64,000 nucleotides of DNA from Stereocaulon alpinum (Eukaryota; Ascomycota; Lecanoromycetes; Lecanorales; Stereocaulaceae). The position numbers were made by a program, and so were the translations under genes. Numbering within the stretch: the stretch's first letter is position 1; each line of letters opens with the position of its first letter. The notes below the pieces were generated by a model. The model did not search any database. It had not been told where the DNA came from and saw nothing but the letters and a program-made list of their open reading frames with translations. The stretch is from assembly GCA_018257865.1 (NCBI GenBank), contig JAEUBA010000001.1, positions 62,001-126,000 on the forward strand. The letters run 5' to 3'. This document shows, one piece after another, positions 42,145-53,175 of this stretch.

Positions 42145-43875
42145 TCACGTCTGGCGCTCTTGCAGTAGTCTACAGTCGTTCTCCAATGACTCCGCCGCAG
42201 CGTTGTTCACATACCCCTCCACCCTAGCTTTGATTGTCTGATCCCATTGTGCCAGTATTCTCGCCGCACCCAAGGCCGCATTTACCGCATTGTTCACTCC
42301 CACCGTAAGAACAGGGCAGCCTCTGGGCATGTTCGTCATGCTCACTAGACTGTCCCAGCCGTCACCTATGCTAGGCTTGATGGGAAGGCCGATCACAGGC
42401 GTAGACTTTGAAAACGCGGCAACCATGCCCGGAAGATGCGCAGCGCCACCAGCAGCAGCTATGATGACCTTAATGCCACGGAAGCCGGCATTCCTAGCAT
42501 ACTCTGCCATGGCGTCTGGTGTGCGGTGGGCAGATTTTATTCCCCTCTCATAAGGAATACCGAAGTCGTTGAAGATCTTGTAGCATGCTTCAAGGTGCGG
42601 TTGATCCGATATAGAACCCGTCACCACGCCAATGAGGGGTTGTGAAATCCGCTTTTGTGCGCCGATGCCATGCGTAGATTGTTTGCCGCGGATTTTATCA
42701 GCAAGTCTAATTAAGGGTTCAACGTCCTCTTCCAGCTCGTCCATGTTATTGCCCAACATCGTCAAATGGCCCATCTTCCTGCCCTTGGTAGCGTCGCCTT
42801 TCCCGTAAAGATGGACCTTTGCACCTGCGGCATCCGCGGCATTCGCAAGCTGTAGAAAAGATTTCGGGTCGTCGCCGCCAAGAATGTTGAGCATGATTGC
42901 AGGTCTTAGCAATGCAGTAGCCTTGGCTGGTATGGGCCGACCAAGGATTGCCTGGAGGTGGAGGTCGTACTGTGAAAGTCGGCAAGACTCGATCGTGTAG
43001 TGTCCACTGTTGTGCGGCCTAGGCGCGATCTCATTGACTAGAATGCTATTGTCTTTAAGTAGGAACATCTCCACACCGAAGATTCCCTTGCCCTTGAAAC
43101 TAGCAATCGCCTTTCTAGCAAGCTGTTGGGCGCGTTGATTGGTCTCGTTGGAGATGTCTCTTGCAGGTGCATACACCAATTTGCAGATGCTATCTTCATG
43201 GATTGTTTCCACCGTCGGATACGAGACCGTTGATGACTCCCAACCTGAAGTGTCTGCTTCATCTTTAGTCTTGACGACCATCACGGCAAGTTCCATCGTG
43301 AAATTGACCCATTCCTCAGCGTAAAGAGGTCGGTCCTTCAAAGCATCCAATGCAGGCTCTATATCGTTCTCTGACTTAACAGCGTAGTTCCCACGACCGT
43401 CGTAGGCACCTGTGCGAGCTTTCAACATGAATGGATACCTCAATTGAGACCCAATTTTACGCAATTCCTTCTCCGATGCCGTATGAACTGCTATAGACCG
43501 CGGGGTGTCAATCTTGCCTTCTAGCAACGTCATCTTTTGTAGATACTTGTCCTGTATGGTCCGGATGGCTTGCCAGCTTGGATGAATCTCGAGCTTTTTG
43601 CCCTGTGACGTTGACTCATTCTCTAATTCCTCTAGCACATAAGTGTCCACGTGTTCAATCTCGACAGTCAGGATATCACAATGGCTTGCTAGTTTGCGAA
43701 TTGCCTGTGAATCAGCGAAGGAGCCATCCACTCCAGGGTTGGTAGCGTTGATCTGCTTAGCCGGGGAACCCTTCTTGTCAAGAACTGCTACGCTTATATT
43801 GCGACGATTGGCAGCTTCGAGAAGCATCCGGCCAAGCTGACCACCACCGAGTATACCAACTGTGCGAGAATCCAT
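42145..43875 (-). CDS. ADE2: Phosphoribosylaminoimidazole carboxylase
   Basis: Single exon, 576 aa from the ATG at 43875 (MDSRTVGILGGGQLGRMLLE). The N-terminal two thirds (about 1-390) form the PurK-like ATP-grasp half, with the nucleotide-binding G-G-G-Q-L-G-R motif and the blocks KARTGAYDGRGN and EMFLLKDNSILVNEIAPRPHN. The C-terminal third (about 408-570) is the PurE-like half: IGVVTGSISDQPHLEACY, SAHRTPDAMAEYA, and VIIAAAGGAAHLPGMVA, GLPIKP. The fungal enzyme converts aminoimidazole ribonucleotide to its carboxylated form in de novo purine synthesis in the cytosol. Loss gives red adenine auxotrophs in many fungi. Full length and intact. Confidence 0.97.
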   Translation of the reverse strand: MDSRTVGILGGGQLGRMLLEAANRRNISVAVLDKKGSPAKQINATNPGVDGSFADSQAIRKLASHCDILTVEIEHVDTYVLEELENESTSQGKKLEIHPSWQAIRTIQDKYLQKMTLLEGKIDTPRSIAVHTASEKELRKIGSQLRYPFMLKARTGAYDGRGNYAVKSENDIEPALDALKDRPLYAEEWVNFTMELAVMVVKTKDEADTSGWESSTVSYPTVETIHEDSICKLVYAPARDISNETNQRAQQLARKAIASFKGKGIFGVEMFLLKDNSILVNEIAPRPHNSGHYTIESCRLSQYDLHLQAILGRPIPAKATALLRPAIMLNILGGDDPKSFLQLANAADAAGAKVHLYGKGDATKGRKMGHLTMLGNNMDELEEDVEPLIRLADKIRGKQSTHGIGAQKRISQPLIGVVTGSISDQPHLEACYKIFNDFGIPYERGIKSAHRTPDAMAEYARNAGFRGIKVIIAAAGGAAHLPGMVAAFSKSTPVIGLPIKPSIGDGWDSLVSMTNMPRGCPVLTVGVNNAVNAALGAARILAQWDQTIKARVEGYVNNAAAESLENDCRLLQERQT

Positions 43876-44649
43876 GATAGCCACAAAGAGCACAAGGACT
43901 GATCAGTGTCCTTATTAATTTAATGAAGGGAATGCGAGACTATGAGATAGAGGCATGGGGTTTAGAAGCACAGAACGGCAAGAGAAATCTCGAATTCATA
44001 CTTATGTTGTGCTTTTCACGAACTTGAGGTTGAAAATCCTGATAGAGTTGAGGACCGGCGGGAAAACGAATGGGCTCCGGGAGCCGACTGCGACTCCCCT
44101 CGAGACAATCCCAACATCAGCAGCTTCCACAAACTCTTATTCCACCTGCTTGCCCGCTTAGACCTGCTATATGGAATGGCACTCAAGATTACTGCAAGGT
44201 CTGCATGTCAGTCGCCGTCTCCAAAGACCCAAAATGTAGTTTAGCCGCCTTGGCCGCCAGAGTCAGCCCTAAGGAAGCGCCCAGGAGTTCCCCTCCAGGC
44301 GACCAACCACTCAGAATGAATTCCTGCTGTTTACGCCGTTGGACGCATGCCAAATGGAGCCACTTTTCTGGATAGCTGTGTATATTAATAGTTTCAATCT
44401 TAATGCCCCTCTTAAGCTGACAGCTTAAGTATGTAGGAGCTCTTGTGTACTTTCGGCGTCTCCATTTCAGCAATATAATCCTGCCTGTCACTGAGCTCTT
44501 CACTGGGCTTGGTGTCATTGTCCGTCTCGTCAAGCTATTTCCATTCATACATCGTTGATCAAACTGTTAGCAGCTTGCCAAGAGAGTCTTTGAACCCGCA
44601 GCTTACAGCAGCCTCGCAACGATATTGACCTGATTCCTTTTCAAGCAAG
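43876..44649. other. Intergenic stretch between ADE2 and AIM24
   Basis: The two genes are divergent, so both promoters lie here. A minus-strand frame (44189-44548) and two plus-strand frames overlap each other; none has a domain I recognise. Confidence 0.5.
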
Positions 44650-46074
44650 ATGGCAACACCCCCACCTCCCGGCTATGGGCATGGTGCCCCTCCACCGACT
44701 ACTGGCTATTATCCACGTGGGTGACCGACTTTTCTACAAGCCTGGATGGATGATGGCATGCTGATTGGTACCAATAGCCCCTCCTGGAGGGCCTCCAGAA
44801 AACCGCACATACCCTCCCCCAGGTACGGTAGCCTGAGCCCTTCTACCTGTCTATGCTGACAGCCGAGTAAGGTCAATCGTTCCCTCCACCACCAGGACCT
44901 GCTTCACCCGGCTTCCCTCCTCCTCCAGGACCTGCTTCACCTGGCTTCCCTCCTTCCCAATCCTACCCTCCTCCACCTTCGCAGCCTTCACCATCCCAAC
45001 ATACTACCTACCCACCGCCTCCTCCACAGCAACAATATGCCAGCAATGGCAATCGAACGTCATATGCCCAACCGCCACAGTCTGTACCTACTGTAGCGGT
45101 GCCAGAAAAGAAGCCTCAACCTGAATTGTATCAAGAACCGCCTCCATCTGCGGGGCTTGTAGGTACACAGCCAAAGTACGCACAGCCAGCAGCGTCCAAG
45201 GAAAAGCCCCTAAATACCAATCAAGCTTCCCAGATGCCAGGGGGAGCACCAGCGGCGGGGCATTTCACTGGTGCTACTGCTACGCAAGATGATATAGGAA
45301 CGTTCAATGGAGGCAGTTACCGCATCTCACACAGAGACAACAACACAATCTTGACCATGCAGCTGGCTATGGGCTGTCCATTGGCCGCAAAGCCTGGTAC
45401 GTGATCCTCCGTGCTTTGGTGGGCTCTCTCGCTAATTCAAGTCAATAGGTATTATGATTGCCATGTCACCCACTGTCACCCTTAAAGGTGCAATCAAATT
45501 CTCAATGAAGAAGCTTATCGGAGGCGGCGAGATTAACACATCCACCTACACCGGTCCCGGCGAGGTTCTCTTCGCTCCACCCTTCCTTGGTGATATCACG
45601 ACTTTAAGACTCACGAACAGCGAGACATGGAATGTGGGCAAGGACGCGTTCATGGCTTGCACACAGGGTGTCGTTAAGGAATTGAAGAACCAAGGGTTCA
45701 GCAAAGCCATGTTCTCCGGTGAAGGCTTGTTCGTGTATAGGATCAGCGGCGTTGGAATTATGTGGATATCGAGTTTCGGAGCGATCATCAGGAAAGATGT
45801 AAGTCTAAGCTTGGGGTCTACATCTGCTTGAGAAGTTAGCTGACGGACGCTGCAGCTTGTTGAAGGTGAGAAGTACATCATCGATAACGGTCATCTCGTT
45901 GCCTGGAATTGTAAATATGTCATGGAGCGCGTAGCAAGTGGAGGCATTATCTCGGGCATCAGCAGCGGAGAAGGTTTGGTATGCAAGTTCTCTGGCCCAG
46001 GGACCGTGTTCATGCAAACGAGGAACCCTCAGCAATTTACCCAGTGGATGAGCGCCCACGCGGCGTTGGCTTGA
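44650..46074 (+). CDS. AIM24: AIM24-family protein with proline-rich N-terminus
   Basis: Five exons (44650..44716, 44778..44822, 44872..45396, 45449..45798, 45856..46074; introns 49-61 bp) give 401 aa. The first ~130 residues are Pro/Gln/Ser-rich and include a perfect-frame duplication of an 11-residue unit (FPPPPGPASPG) encoded by two 33-bp repeats at 44880-44945. The C-terminal ~220 residues are the AIM24/TRAP-like fold, from FNGGSYRISHRDNNTILT through MIAMSPTVTLKGAIKFS, SGEGLFVYRISGVG and LVEGEKYIIDNGHLVAWN. Yeast Aim24 is a mitochondrial inner-membrane protein supporting MICOS. This protein lacks a presequence and has a cytosolic-type Pro-rich head, so a different location is possible. 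Confidence 0.88.
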
Positions 46075-46992
46075 GCTGATTAGTCCGTTGTGATTGGGTA
46101 TATGGAAATATGAATGGGAGTATCTCCAAAATTGTTTGTTGGTCCTATCTATACTAGTCGTGTACTATCCCTGCCTCCGAACAGTCAAGGCACGACTCCA
46201 AAGAAAAATGCAAAAAAGACAAATGAGAATGAAAGCTCAATCGCAGAATTAAACTGAGGTCTCCATGACGATTTCCATTCTCTGGTAGAAACTGATGAGC
46301 TTCGATCACACGCACCTAACGTACTAACCACTACACCATCCAAGCTATTGTTAGGAGCAACTCACTTTTCGCAAGATAAGACACCCCACTACGACATTTC
46401 AAATCTAGACCATCACACTTTACAAGCTACCAGAATAAATGCCAGGGTACGAAACCTAGCACCACCCAATCTCTCTAAGCAGTAAACTTAGCCATCCCAT
46501 CGTTCGTTGTATGATCCCATCACAGCTGAACACTCAACCCCAGAACCAGCCCTCGCACCCTCCAGAAACACTTAGCTAAAATCCCAACAATTCCCAGATA
46601 TCTAAAGCAGACACTGACACATCATGCGAAAGAGTTGAGCGTGTTATATGGCTGATCAAACCGTAGTCAAATCGTATATCTGGCATCATAGAAACACTGT
46701 GAGCGGAGGATTTGACGGTTTCCGTGGGAGTGGAGCAGGGTGGGTGGGATTTGACATGGGTTCTGCGCGGATGGGTTGGGTGGTTATTTAGTATTGGAGT
46801 TGGATATTGGGGATTTGATGAGATTTTGAGTGGGTAGATTAGTTGGTTGGAAGAGGGATTGGGGGAGCAGCTACGATGTCAACGGATTTGAATCTTGGTG
46901 TGATGATCGGCGTGTATTTTGATAACTGGATGCTTTCCAGGAAGTGGATATTCAACAGCTCCAAAATACTTCGCTTTTAGATCTCAATTCTA
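46075..46992. other. Intergenic stretch with a tRNA-like relic
   Basis: No protein gene. It holds the tRNA-like fragment at about 46291-46345 and GT-rich sequence at 46740-46860. Confidence 0.5.
46291..46345 (-). ncRNA. tRNA-like fragment (A box and partial B box)
   Basis: Read on the minus strand the segment contains GGATGGTGTAGTGGTTAGTA, a good match to the D-arm and internal A box of eukaryotic tRNAs (TGGTGTAGTGG). About 19 nt later comes TGATCGAAGCT, a weak B box. That spacing is too short for a complete anticodon arm, and no 3' acceptor strand pairs with the 5' GCTTGGA. It is more likely a truncated tRNA relic than a working gene. Confidence 0.35.
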
Positions 46993-48680
46993 TCACACCT
47001 TCGCAGGCGCCCATCCCTCTCTCATCCACCGAGCTGCAATAAGCAAGAAACTGCCTACAAGTACAGTAGTCCCTGCAAAAAGCTGCGCTCCAAGAAAGCC
47101 GCCATTCATCTTGCCCAGCAGTGCTCCGCCCAATGGCGAACCTGTCAATGTCGCAACACTAATCCAGAAGAACGAGAATGCCATCCTGATACCCACCTTG
47201 TTCTCCGCTTCAATTGATGATCCTTTCGGGATACTGAATGCCCGGATTAGTGGGATGTACAGACCCTGTATTCCGCCGGCACAGAGACCGTAGAAGCAGG
47301 AGAGGAAGATGAGGGAGGGGTGTGTTGTGCAGCCGATCCAGAGGTAGAGGGTGAAAGATGTCAAGAGAGCGATGGGGATGATGGTGTTGAGGGGGCCGAG
47401 GTAGTTGTCTGAGATGAGGGTGGGTAGGATGCGGCCGGGAGCATTGAGGGCGTTCATTAGAATAAGGAGGACTACTGAGGGTGTTGGGGAAAGGTGGAGG
47501 GCGGTTTGGCCGAAGACAACTATCTGTGAGTAAATGCGAAGTAAGCCTTCCGTGCAGATCGATAGTTGGAACGGGAGGTTTACATAGTAGAAGCCGAAGT
47601 AGATGCCCCAGAGAACGAAGAATAGGCCTGATATTTTGTCAGCAAGTCACATCCGAATGGTGAACCTTGAAAGCGGATCCGTACCTACTACCACCAGTAG
47701 GTAAGGTATATCACGAAACATAGTCCAGTCCATTGAAGGTTTCGCTTTGCGCTTCCATCCTTTACGTTCCCGGACAACAATTTGAGCTGGTAGCAAAGTG
47801 ATAAGGACGATCAGCGCGATGACTGTGCAAATATCAGCGGATGTCATTACTCTCTCAGAATGATCTTGCCTTACCGCGAACAGTCCATGGAAAGCCAATT
47901 TTGGTAACAAGCTGTTGCGCAATGGCCGGGTAAATCATGCCGCCTATGTACAAGTGAGCCAGACTAGCCATCAGTGGAAGGGAGAATTGCATACCGACAG
48001 ACCCACCACTCGAACCCAGACCAAGCACCAAGGCAACATGCCTAGAGAAGTACGTCATGATGAGCAGCGAACCAGACGAGAAGACCAAGCCCATTCCAGC
48101 CCCAGTCATAATTCCTTGAACGAGCAGGAACTGCCACCACTGCTTACAGAAGCTGGTAATCAAGACTGACACGACGAGCAGGAGACTACCTCCATGGAAG
48201 CATAGCCGAAACAAGCCCTTGTCTACCAATGGACTGACGACAATGCTCATGAAAAAGAGTAGAAAAATTTGCGTAGATCCAATCCAGGCGATTGAAGCGG
48301 AGCTTTCGCGTGGGAGGAGGCCGGTTTCGTAGTAGGCTTGGAATACGCCATAAGACTTGTAGATGGGTTAGAAGCCATTTTTCAACCTTCTAGGGCGTTT
48401 ACTTGCTTGATTCAGTCCCCTGCAGATTATCAGTGATGTTGCCTGAGAAACGAAAAGGCGGCACTTACTGCGCATTCATGATGACGAAGAACCCCATGAA
48501 CACATGCAACCAGGCAAGTCTCCCTCCATCTGGCGGGTCCTCACTGTCTTCTTCCCTAGGGTAATGAGGTAGGACTTCGACCGGCGGTTCCCAATACCGC
48601 CCACCATCGTAGGCAAAGCCATTTATTCGAAAGCCATTAGTATGAGAGTCTCCGAAGACTGAAGAAGTCAAAATTGACAT
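46993..48680 (-). CDS. Monocarboxylate-transporter-like MFS protein with a 13-nt microexon
   Basis: Seven exons: complement(48469..48680), (48407..48419), (47995..48355), (47875..47943), (47685..47822), (47584..47627), (46993..47523). They give 455 aa. The MCT signature appears at the first helix, P-D-G-G-R-L-A-W-L-H-V-F, and the frame then needs the 13-nt exon 2 (G-L-N-Q) to reach SYGVFQAYYETGLLPRESSA. The intron after it (48356-48406) starts GCAAGT, a GC-AG intron. Twelve hydrophobic segments are expected, and the later loops fit the family (for example SGGSVGGMIYPAIAQQLV). Fungal members import or export carboxylates, but many have unknown substrates. The start at 48680 (MSILTSS) was chosen over one at 48749 because the latter adds no conserved sequence. 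Confidence 0.85.
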
Positions 48681-49954
48681 GCTTCTGTGTTTGAGGTACC
48701 GTAGCCAGAAGATAGCGTGGGGAAGGCAGCCTCGTCCCAGATGCTGCACGCAAGTAATGGACGATCAGAGAAGCCAATCGTGCGCCAGATGTCTAGCATA
48801 TAGAATATAGCAAAAGCATTAGCACACGTTCGGCAAATGTGTTTTTGAAGAGTCGAGTATGAGGTCGAAGGTGTTATATTAAGGTTTGTAATTAGCATAG
48901 GATGAAGTGACAATTGCGAGCAAACGTGCCATGCATCTTGATGCTATAGTGAATGAGGTAAATTGTGAAACGGACATAGCTTAGGCCTCAGTGACGGGCG
49001 TGTGCAGGCGACGTTCAGTAAGATGTAGCGTGCCGATCTTGAGAGGGCATTCCCAACGCGAGAACGAGGAGTGAAGGGTGAGGTGGCAAAAGAATGGCAG
49101 CGCCAAACGAACCCCTGAGTAATTCTCGGCGAGGCCTCTCAATAGAGCCATCACTGTCGTCTTGCAAACTGGGTCACTAACACTGAAAATTGCAGGTGCG
49201 AGATCACTCAACACAACGGCAGTTCTACAACTGCTTTGGCCCAGCATTCAAACCATGCGAACTGTGGGTTTTAAAATGTGAATGAGATAATGTACCGAGC
49301 GGCCAATCTTTCTTTAATATCGCTATATCATAGGTTTAGATATACGTATGAATAAATGCTTTGCTTCCTACCCCTAGCCCCGTTTCCCTTTCCGATAATC
49401 AACCAATAATGTAACATACACTGTCCTGTGGGGCAATGCCAAAGAGCAGACCGAGGCTGTACAATTATGGTCATGCTGGCAGTGACAAATAAGCTCAAGC
49501 ATGAAGGTAAATGTGCTTCGATATTGGTGGCTGGAAGACACATGTTTAAACTTAAGACGCGGTGTAACGGATCTCCGTCTTGCCCTGGCCGTCAGCTTTG
49601 CAATGTGACACGAATAAGTGAGTGACTAGAATTATGAATGAGTTTGCCAAACCATCTTTCATCTGCGGCTCAGGGATATTCTGTGATAGAGGTCAAGAAT
49701 GAATGATTGAAAGGATCAGCAAATGTCACCACTTTTTAGCCCTAGTGTAGGGCCGTTTAGCCGAAGTAAGACCGACCAAGAGCGGATGCCAAGTCAGAAC
49801 CGGGCTGTGTGAAACACTGACGACGACCTACAATCCTTCAAGTCCGTACTCACCCTCTTCAATTTCATCTCTTTAACCTTACCGTTATATCCTCTCACTC
49901 TTGCCAATAAGCAGACTGCCTAATGAACTAGCTCCGGCTGTGAATCTAACTACC
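48681..49954. other. Intergenic stretch
   Basis: About 1.3 kb without recognisable genes; short unconnected frames only. It contains the divergent promoters of the MFS gene and of the SH3 gene. Confidence 0.55.
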
Positions 49955-50788
49955 ATGGAAGAGCAGAAAGCTGCCATGACCAATAGGTCACTTCGCAATA
50001 TACGCTCCGTCAGTTGATCTATCGTCTGGGAAACTTGTAGACGGCATCGCTAAAAGACTTCCAGGAACTTGAATTTCTTACAGATTCCAACGTTATCACG
50101 CCTCAACAACTCTCAACTTTCATCTCACAGCTTCCTGCTCAGACGAGTCTCCGCGCCCCGCTCCAAACCCTGAATCCTACACCTGCACCCATACTACAAA
50201 CACCTGCCTCACCTCCAGTCAATCAGCTCGCCAACACCTCGTTGAATGAGAAACAACAGGGTTTCTACGCGCCTCAACCTTCACCTGCGCTCCCTCCTCC
50301 CGCATACGGAGCTTCTCCAGCTCCTGCCTCTCTCGCCACAGCCTCTGCCCTCTACGAATACCATCCATCAGATGCCGGCGATCTCGCCGTCCTTCCAAAT
50401 GACCGCATCTTTATCACAGAGTTCATGAACGCGGATTGGGCAAAAGGCCGCAACGAACGTACTGGAATGGAGGGCATATTCCCTCGAAGCTATGTCGCTA
50501 TCGTTGATGAGAAGAATGCTATGATGGCCCACCAACCACCACCTCTACCTATGCAGTCGAACTACGGTAACATGATGACGGATGTCAGTCAAAGCGGAAG
50601 CAGCACTGCTCCCGCTCGACCTGAGAGCAAGCTGCAAGCGAATGGAAAGAAGTTCGGGAAGAAGATGGGGAACGCTGGTATGTTAATCACTTCATCACGA
50701 CTAGAACAGGCTTTGACTGACTTGATACACAGCTATTTTCGGTGCTGGTGCTACGATCGGTTCGAACATTGTTAATGGAATACTTTAA
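49955..50788 (+). CDS. SH3-domain protein, Lsb1/Pin3-like
   Basis: Exons 49955..50008, 50065..50677 and 50733..50788 (introns 56 and 55 bp) give 240 aa. The N-terminus is MEEQKAAMTNRSLRNIRS, followed across the splice by ELEFLTDSNVITPQQLSTFI, a conserved helix of this fungal family. A Pro-rich linker leads to the SH3 domain: ASALYEYHPSDAGDLAVLPN, then ADWAKGRNERTGMEGIFPRS, with the ALYDY-like, WxxG and FPxSYV-like positions present. The C-terminus ends IFGAGATIGSNIVNGIL, a hydrophobic Gly-rich tail typical of the family. Yeast Lsb1 and Lsb2/Pin3 bind Las17/WASP and tune Arp2/3-dependent actin assembly in endocytosis. Confidence 0.87.
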
Positions 50789-51398
50789 TGACCATAACTG
50801 GCTAGGGTGCTGTCCTCGTGCAGCAGAGCGGGCGTTTGGTAATGGGATCCAGGACATTTGACTTATTCATAGATTTCACCTTGATACAGCTAAACACTAA
50901 CCACATAATCATTTCGTTGTTGCATCTTGACGGATTTCGGCCAACCAAAGTGATTAAGCTAGGGCATGGGATTTAGAACTTGTCTATCTAGCTTCCTTAA
51001 GGCAATCCTTCGGCTATGACTGCCACTACTCTATGACGGATATACTGTATGTCCATAGCCAAACAACGGACCTCTCGGTCTAAACTCTTGAACACGTCAG
51101 AATCTGGATCAGCAACTCATGTTTTGGCTTGTATCTGTCCCGTCGATTGACTCTTTAGCTGCCGGTTTTACTCTAGCCCTAGCGACGGACATAAGCGCAC
51201 CGGAGGCATCGCCAACTCCGAGGAGTCCGAGATAGTATTCTCATGATGTCAGTGGTGGCATTAGATGTGAGATACGAACTATTTATCTCCATGTTGAATA
51301 CTCGTCAATCTCCATAGTACCTAGACCTCTACTTGTGATTGATAAAATTGTGGAATTCGGTCTTCTTTGTCTTAGTGTTGCCAACTTAATCCGTCGAT
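50789..51398. other. Intergenic stretch
   Basis: No gene or repeat seen; 3' flank of the SH3 gene and promoter of the dehydrogenase gene. Confidence 0.6.
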
Positions 51399-52309
51399 AT
51401 GCCTTTCCAGTACAAGAAAGTCCTCGTCATTGGTGCTACTAGTGGTATTGGTGAAGCACTTGCCTCACGTTTTGTCAAAGAGGGGAGCTATGTCATAGTC
51501 GTTGGCAGACGAAAAGACAAGCTTGAGAAATTCGTTCATGAGCACGGCAAGGACAAATCTTCCGCTGTTCCATTCAATATCACAGAACTTGAAAAGATCC
51601 CGAATTTTGTTACCAACATCACCAAGACACATCCAGATCTGGACTGTGTGATGCTCAATTCCGGCATCCAGCGTGGGTTTGACTTTTCCAAGCCAGAAAC
51701 GGTCGACCTCAAGGTCGTTCAAGAGGAGTTCAACACCAATTATCTGAGCTATCTTGCTCTGACCAACGCTTTCCTACCTTTCCTCAAGAGCAAGAAGGAG
51801 GAGGCTGCCATCATATAGTATGCTGTTGTGAGTACGAGGTGACGAAGCTATTACTGACAGATGGGAAGCACAACTTCAGGACTTGCATTTGTGCCTCTCG
51901 TCAGATGTGCCAACTATTGTGCCAGCAAGGCCGCACTGCATCATTACATCCTATGCCTTCGTGAGCAACTGCGAGACTCGAGTGTGAAGATAGTAGAACT
52001 CTTTCCACCTGCAGTGCAAAGTAAGCGCGCTCCGTCCATCTCACGATATTTACATCACGTTGCATGCTGAGTAGTCTGGCTATAGCCGAGCTTCATGACG
52101 AAAAGCATCAACCGGATATTAAGAATGGTGGTAGTATCGGCATGCCTCTTGCTGAATTCACCAATGAAGCCTATGAGGGTTTAGCCGCAGGTAAAGAAGA
52201 GGTTGCGGTTCAGCAAGCGAAGGATTGGTATGATAAGTTTGAACCTCAGAGGCAAGAGCTCTTTCAAAAGATGGTCAATATGGCGGCGAAAATGACGAGT
52301 GGGAAGTAG
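51399..52309 (+). CDS. Short-chain dehydrogenase/reductase (DltE-like)
   Basis: Exons 51399..51817, 51869..52020 and 52086..52309 (introns 51 and 65 bp) give 264 aa. The Rossmann motif is VLVIGATSGIGEALA (T-G-x3-G-x-G variant). The active site region reads YTTSGLAFVP...NYCASKAALHHY, with Tyr-x3-Lys and the serine six residues after the splice. The substrate-side loop PPAVQ|TELHD is exactly the family pattern and confirms the second splice. The first splice uses the acceptor ending GGGAAG; the nearer one (CTGACAG) would create a stop. Fungal relatives are cytosolic NAD(P)(H) oxidoreductases, substrate unknown. Confidence 0.87.
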
Positions 52310-53175
52310 CCTTTCTCGAATACAGAATGATGAGATCTTGCTGTTATCTATTTTCATGGGTTTATCGTGTTGCAGCCCTGCTGGTCGCGGCCCCACCAAC
52401 CCCCTCATCATCATTATGCGATGATGCCAAGACATCAAGTAAAGTGAAGCAGAGTAATGTGAAACTCGAGTAGTAGGTACATGAGAGTCCCCCAGCCACT
52501 CAGTTTCCAGTTTCCTCCTTTGCACCTTCCTTCTTTGACCTTGCATGATGCAACTTCATACCATTTCACCGATCAAATCGCTGTTTTGTGTTCCACTCTA
52601 TTGGTACGATACAAAGTGCCCTCACTGTCTGGTTGGTTCTGTGAACGTTGAGTATTGAAGAAGATGCCCCCAGGTACGAGATCTAAATGAGTAGGCTCCA
52701 ATGCTAAGTTTGTCATCTGACATGAGACAGTCCGAGCGAGAGCTCGAAGCAATCAAGATCCATTTATTGAAGCCACTTCGCAAGAGACCTATCAAACTCA
52801 CCTGGCCAAACTTCCACCTTCCAACGAACATTCTGGCAGAATAACATTGAAGCTGTCTCCAAGTGCACTCCAGAAAGTTGACCAAGCTACCAAACAGGGC
52901 ATGGATGATCATGCAGTTGCCGAAGCAACTATCACCTCCGCGATCAAGTCTGTTCACGATGTACTGAAGGTGCCTCAAGAGGCCCAAGCAGAGGTATGAC
53001 TTGTCAACTCTTGACCAGCTATTGGTTCGACTGTCTCGGCTTGTTCTCATTGGGGAATCGTAGCTGTGGCCCGTGACTTTTGCTTATTGTGATTCACTGG
53101 CAGAAGCCCTTGCTGACCATTCAGCTCCACCAGATACCACCCGTCAAGGCCGAGAACAGCGCAGCTAGCGCGCCT
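52310..53175. other. Intergenic stretch
   Basis: A minus-strand frame (52622-53050) has no recognisable content. No gene supported. Confidence 0.5.

Noticed and set aside
44189..44548. 119-aa minus-strand frame between ADE2 and AIM24
   Set aside because: No motif or start context, and it lies in the divergent promoter region with overlapping frames on the other strand.
46291..46345. Functional tRNA gene
   Set aside because: A-to-B box distance is too short, there is no anticodon arm and no acceptor pairing; kept only as a low-confidence relic.
52622..53050. 142-aa minus-strand frame downstream of the dehydrogenase
   Set aside because: Arbitrary composition, no motif, no conserved start.
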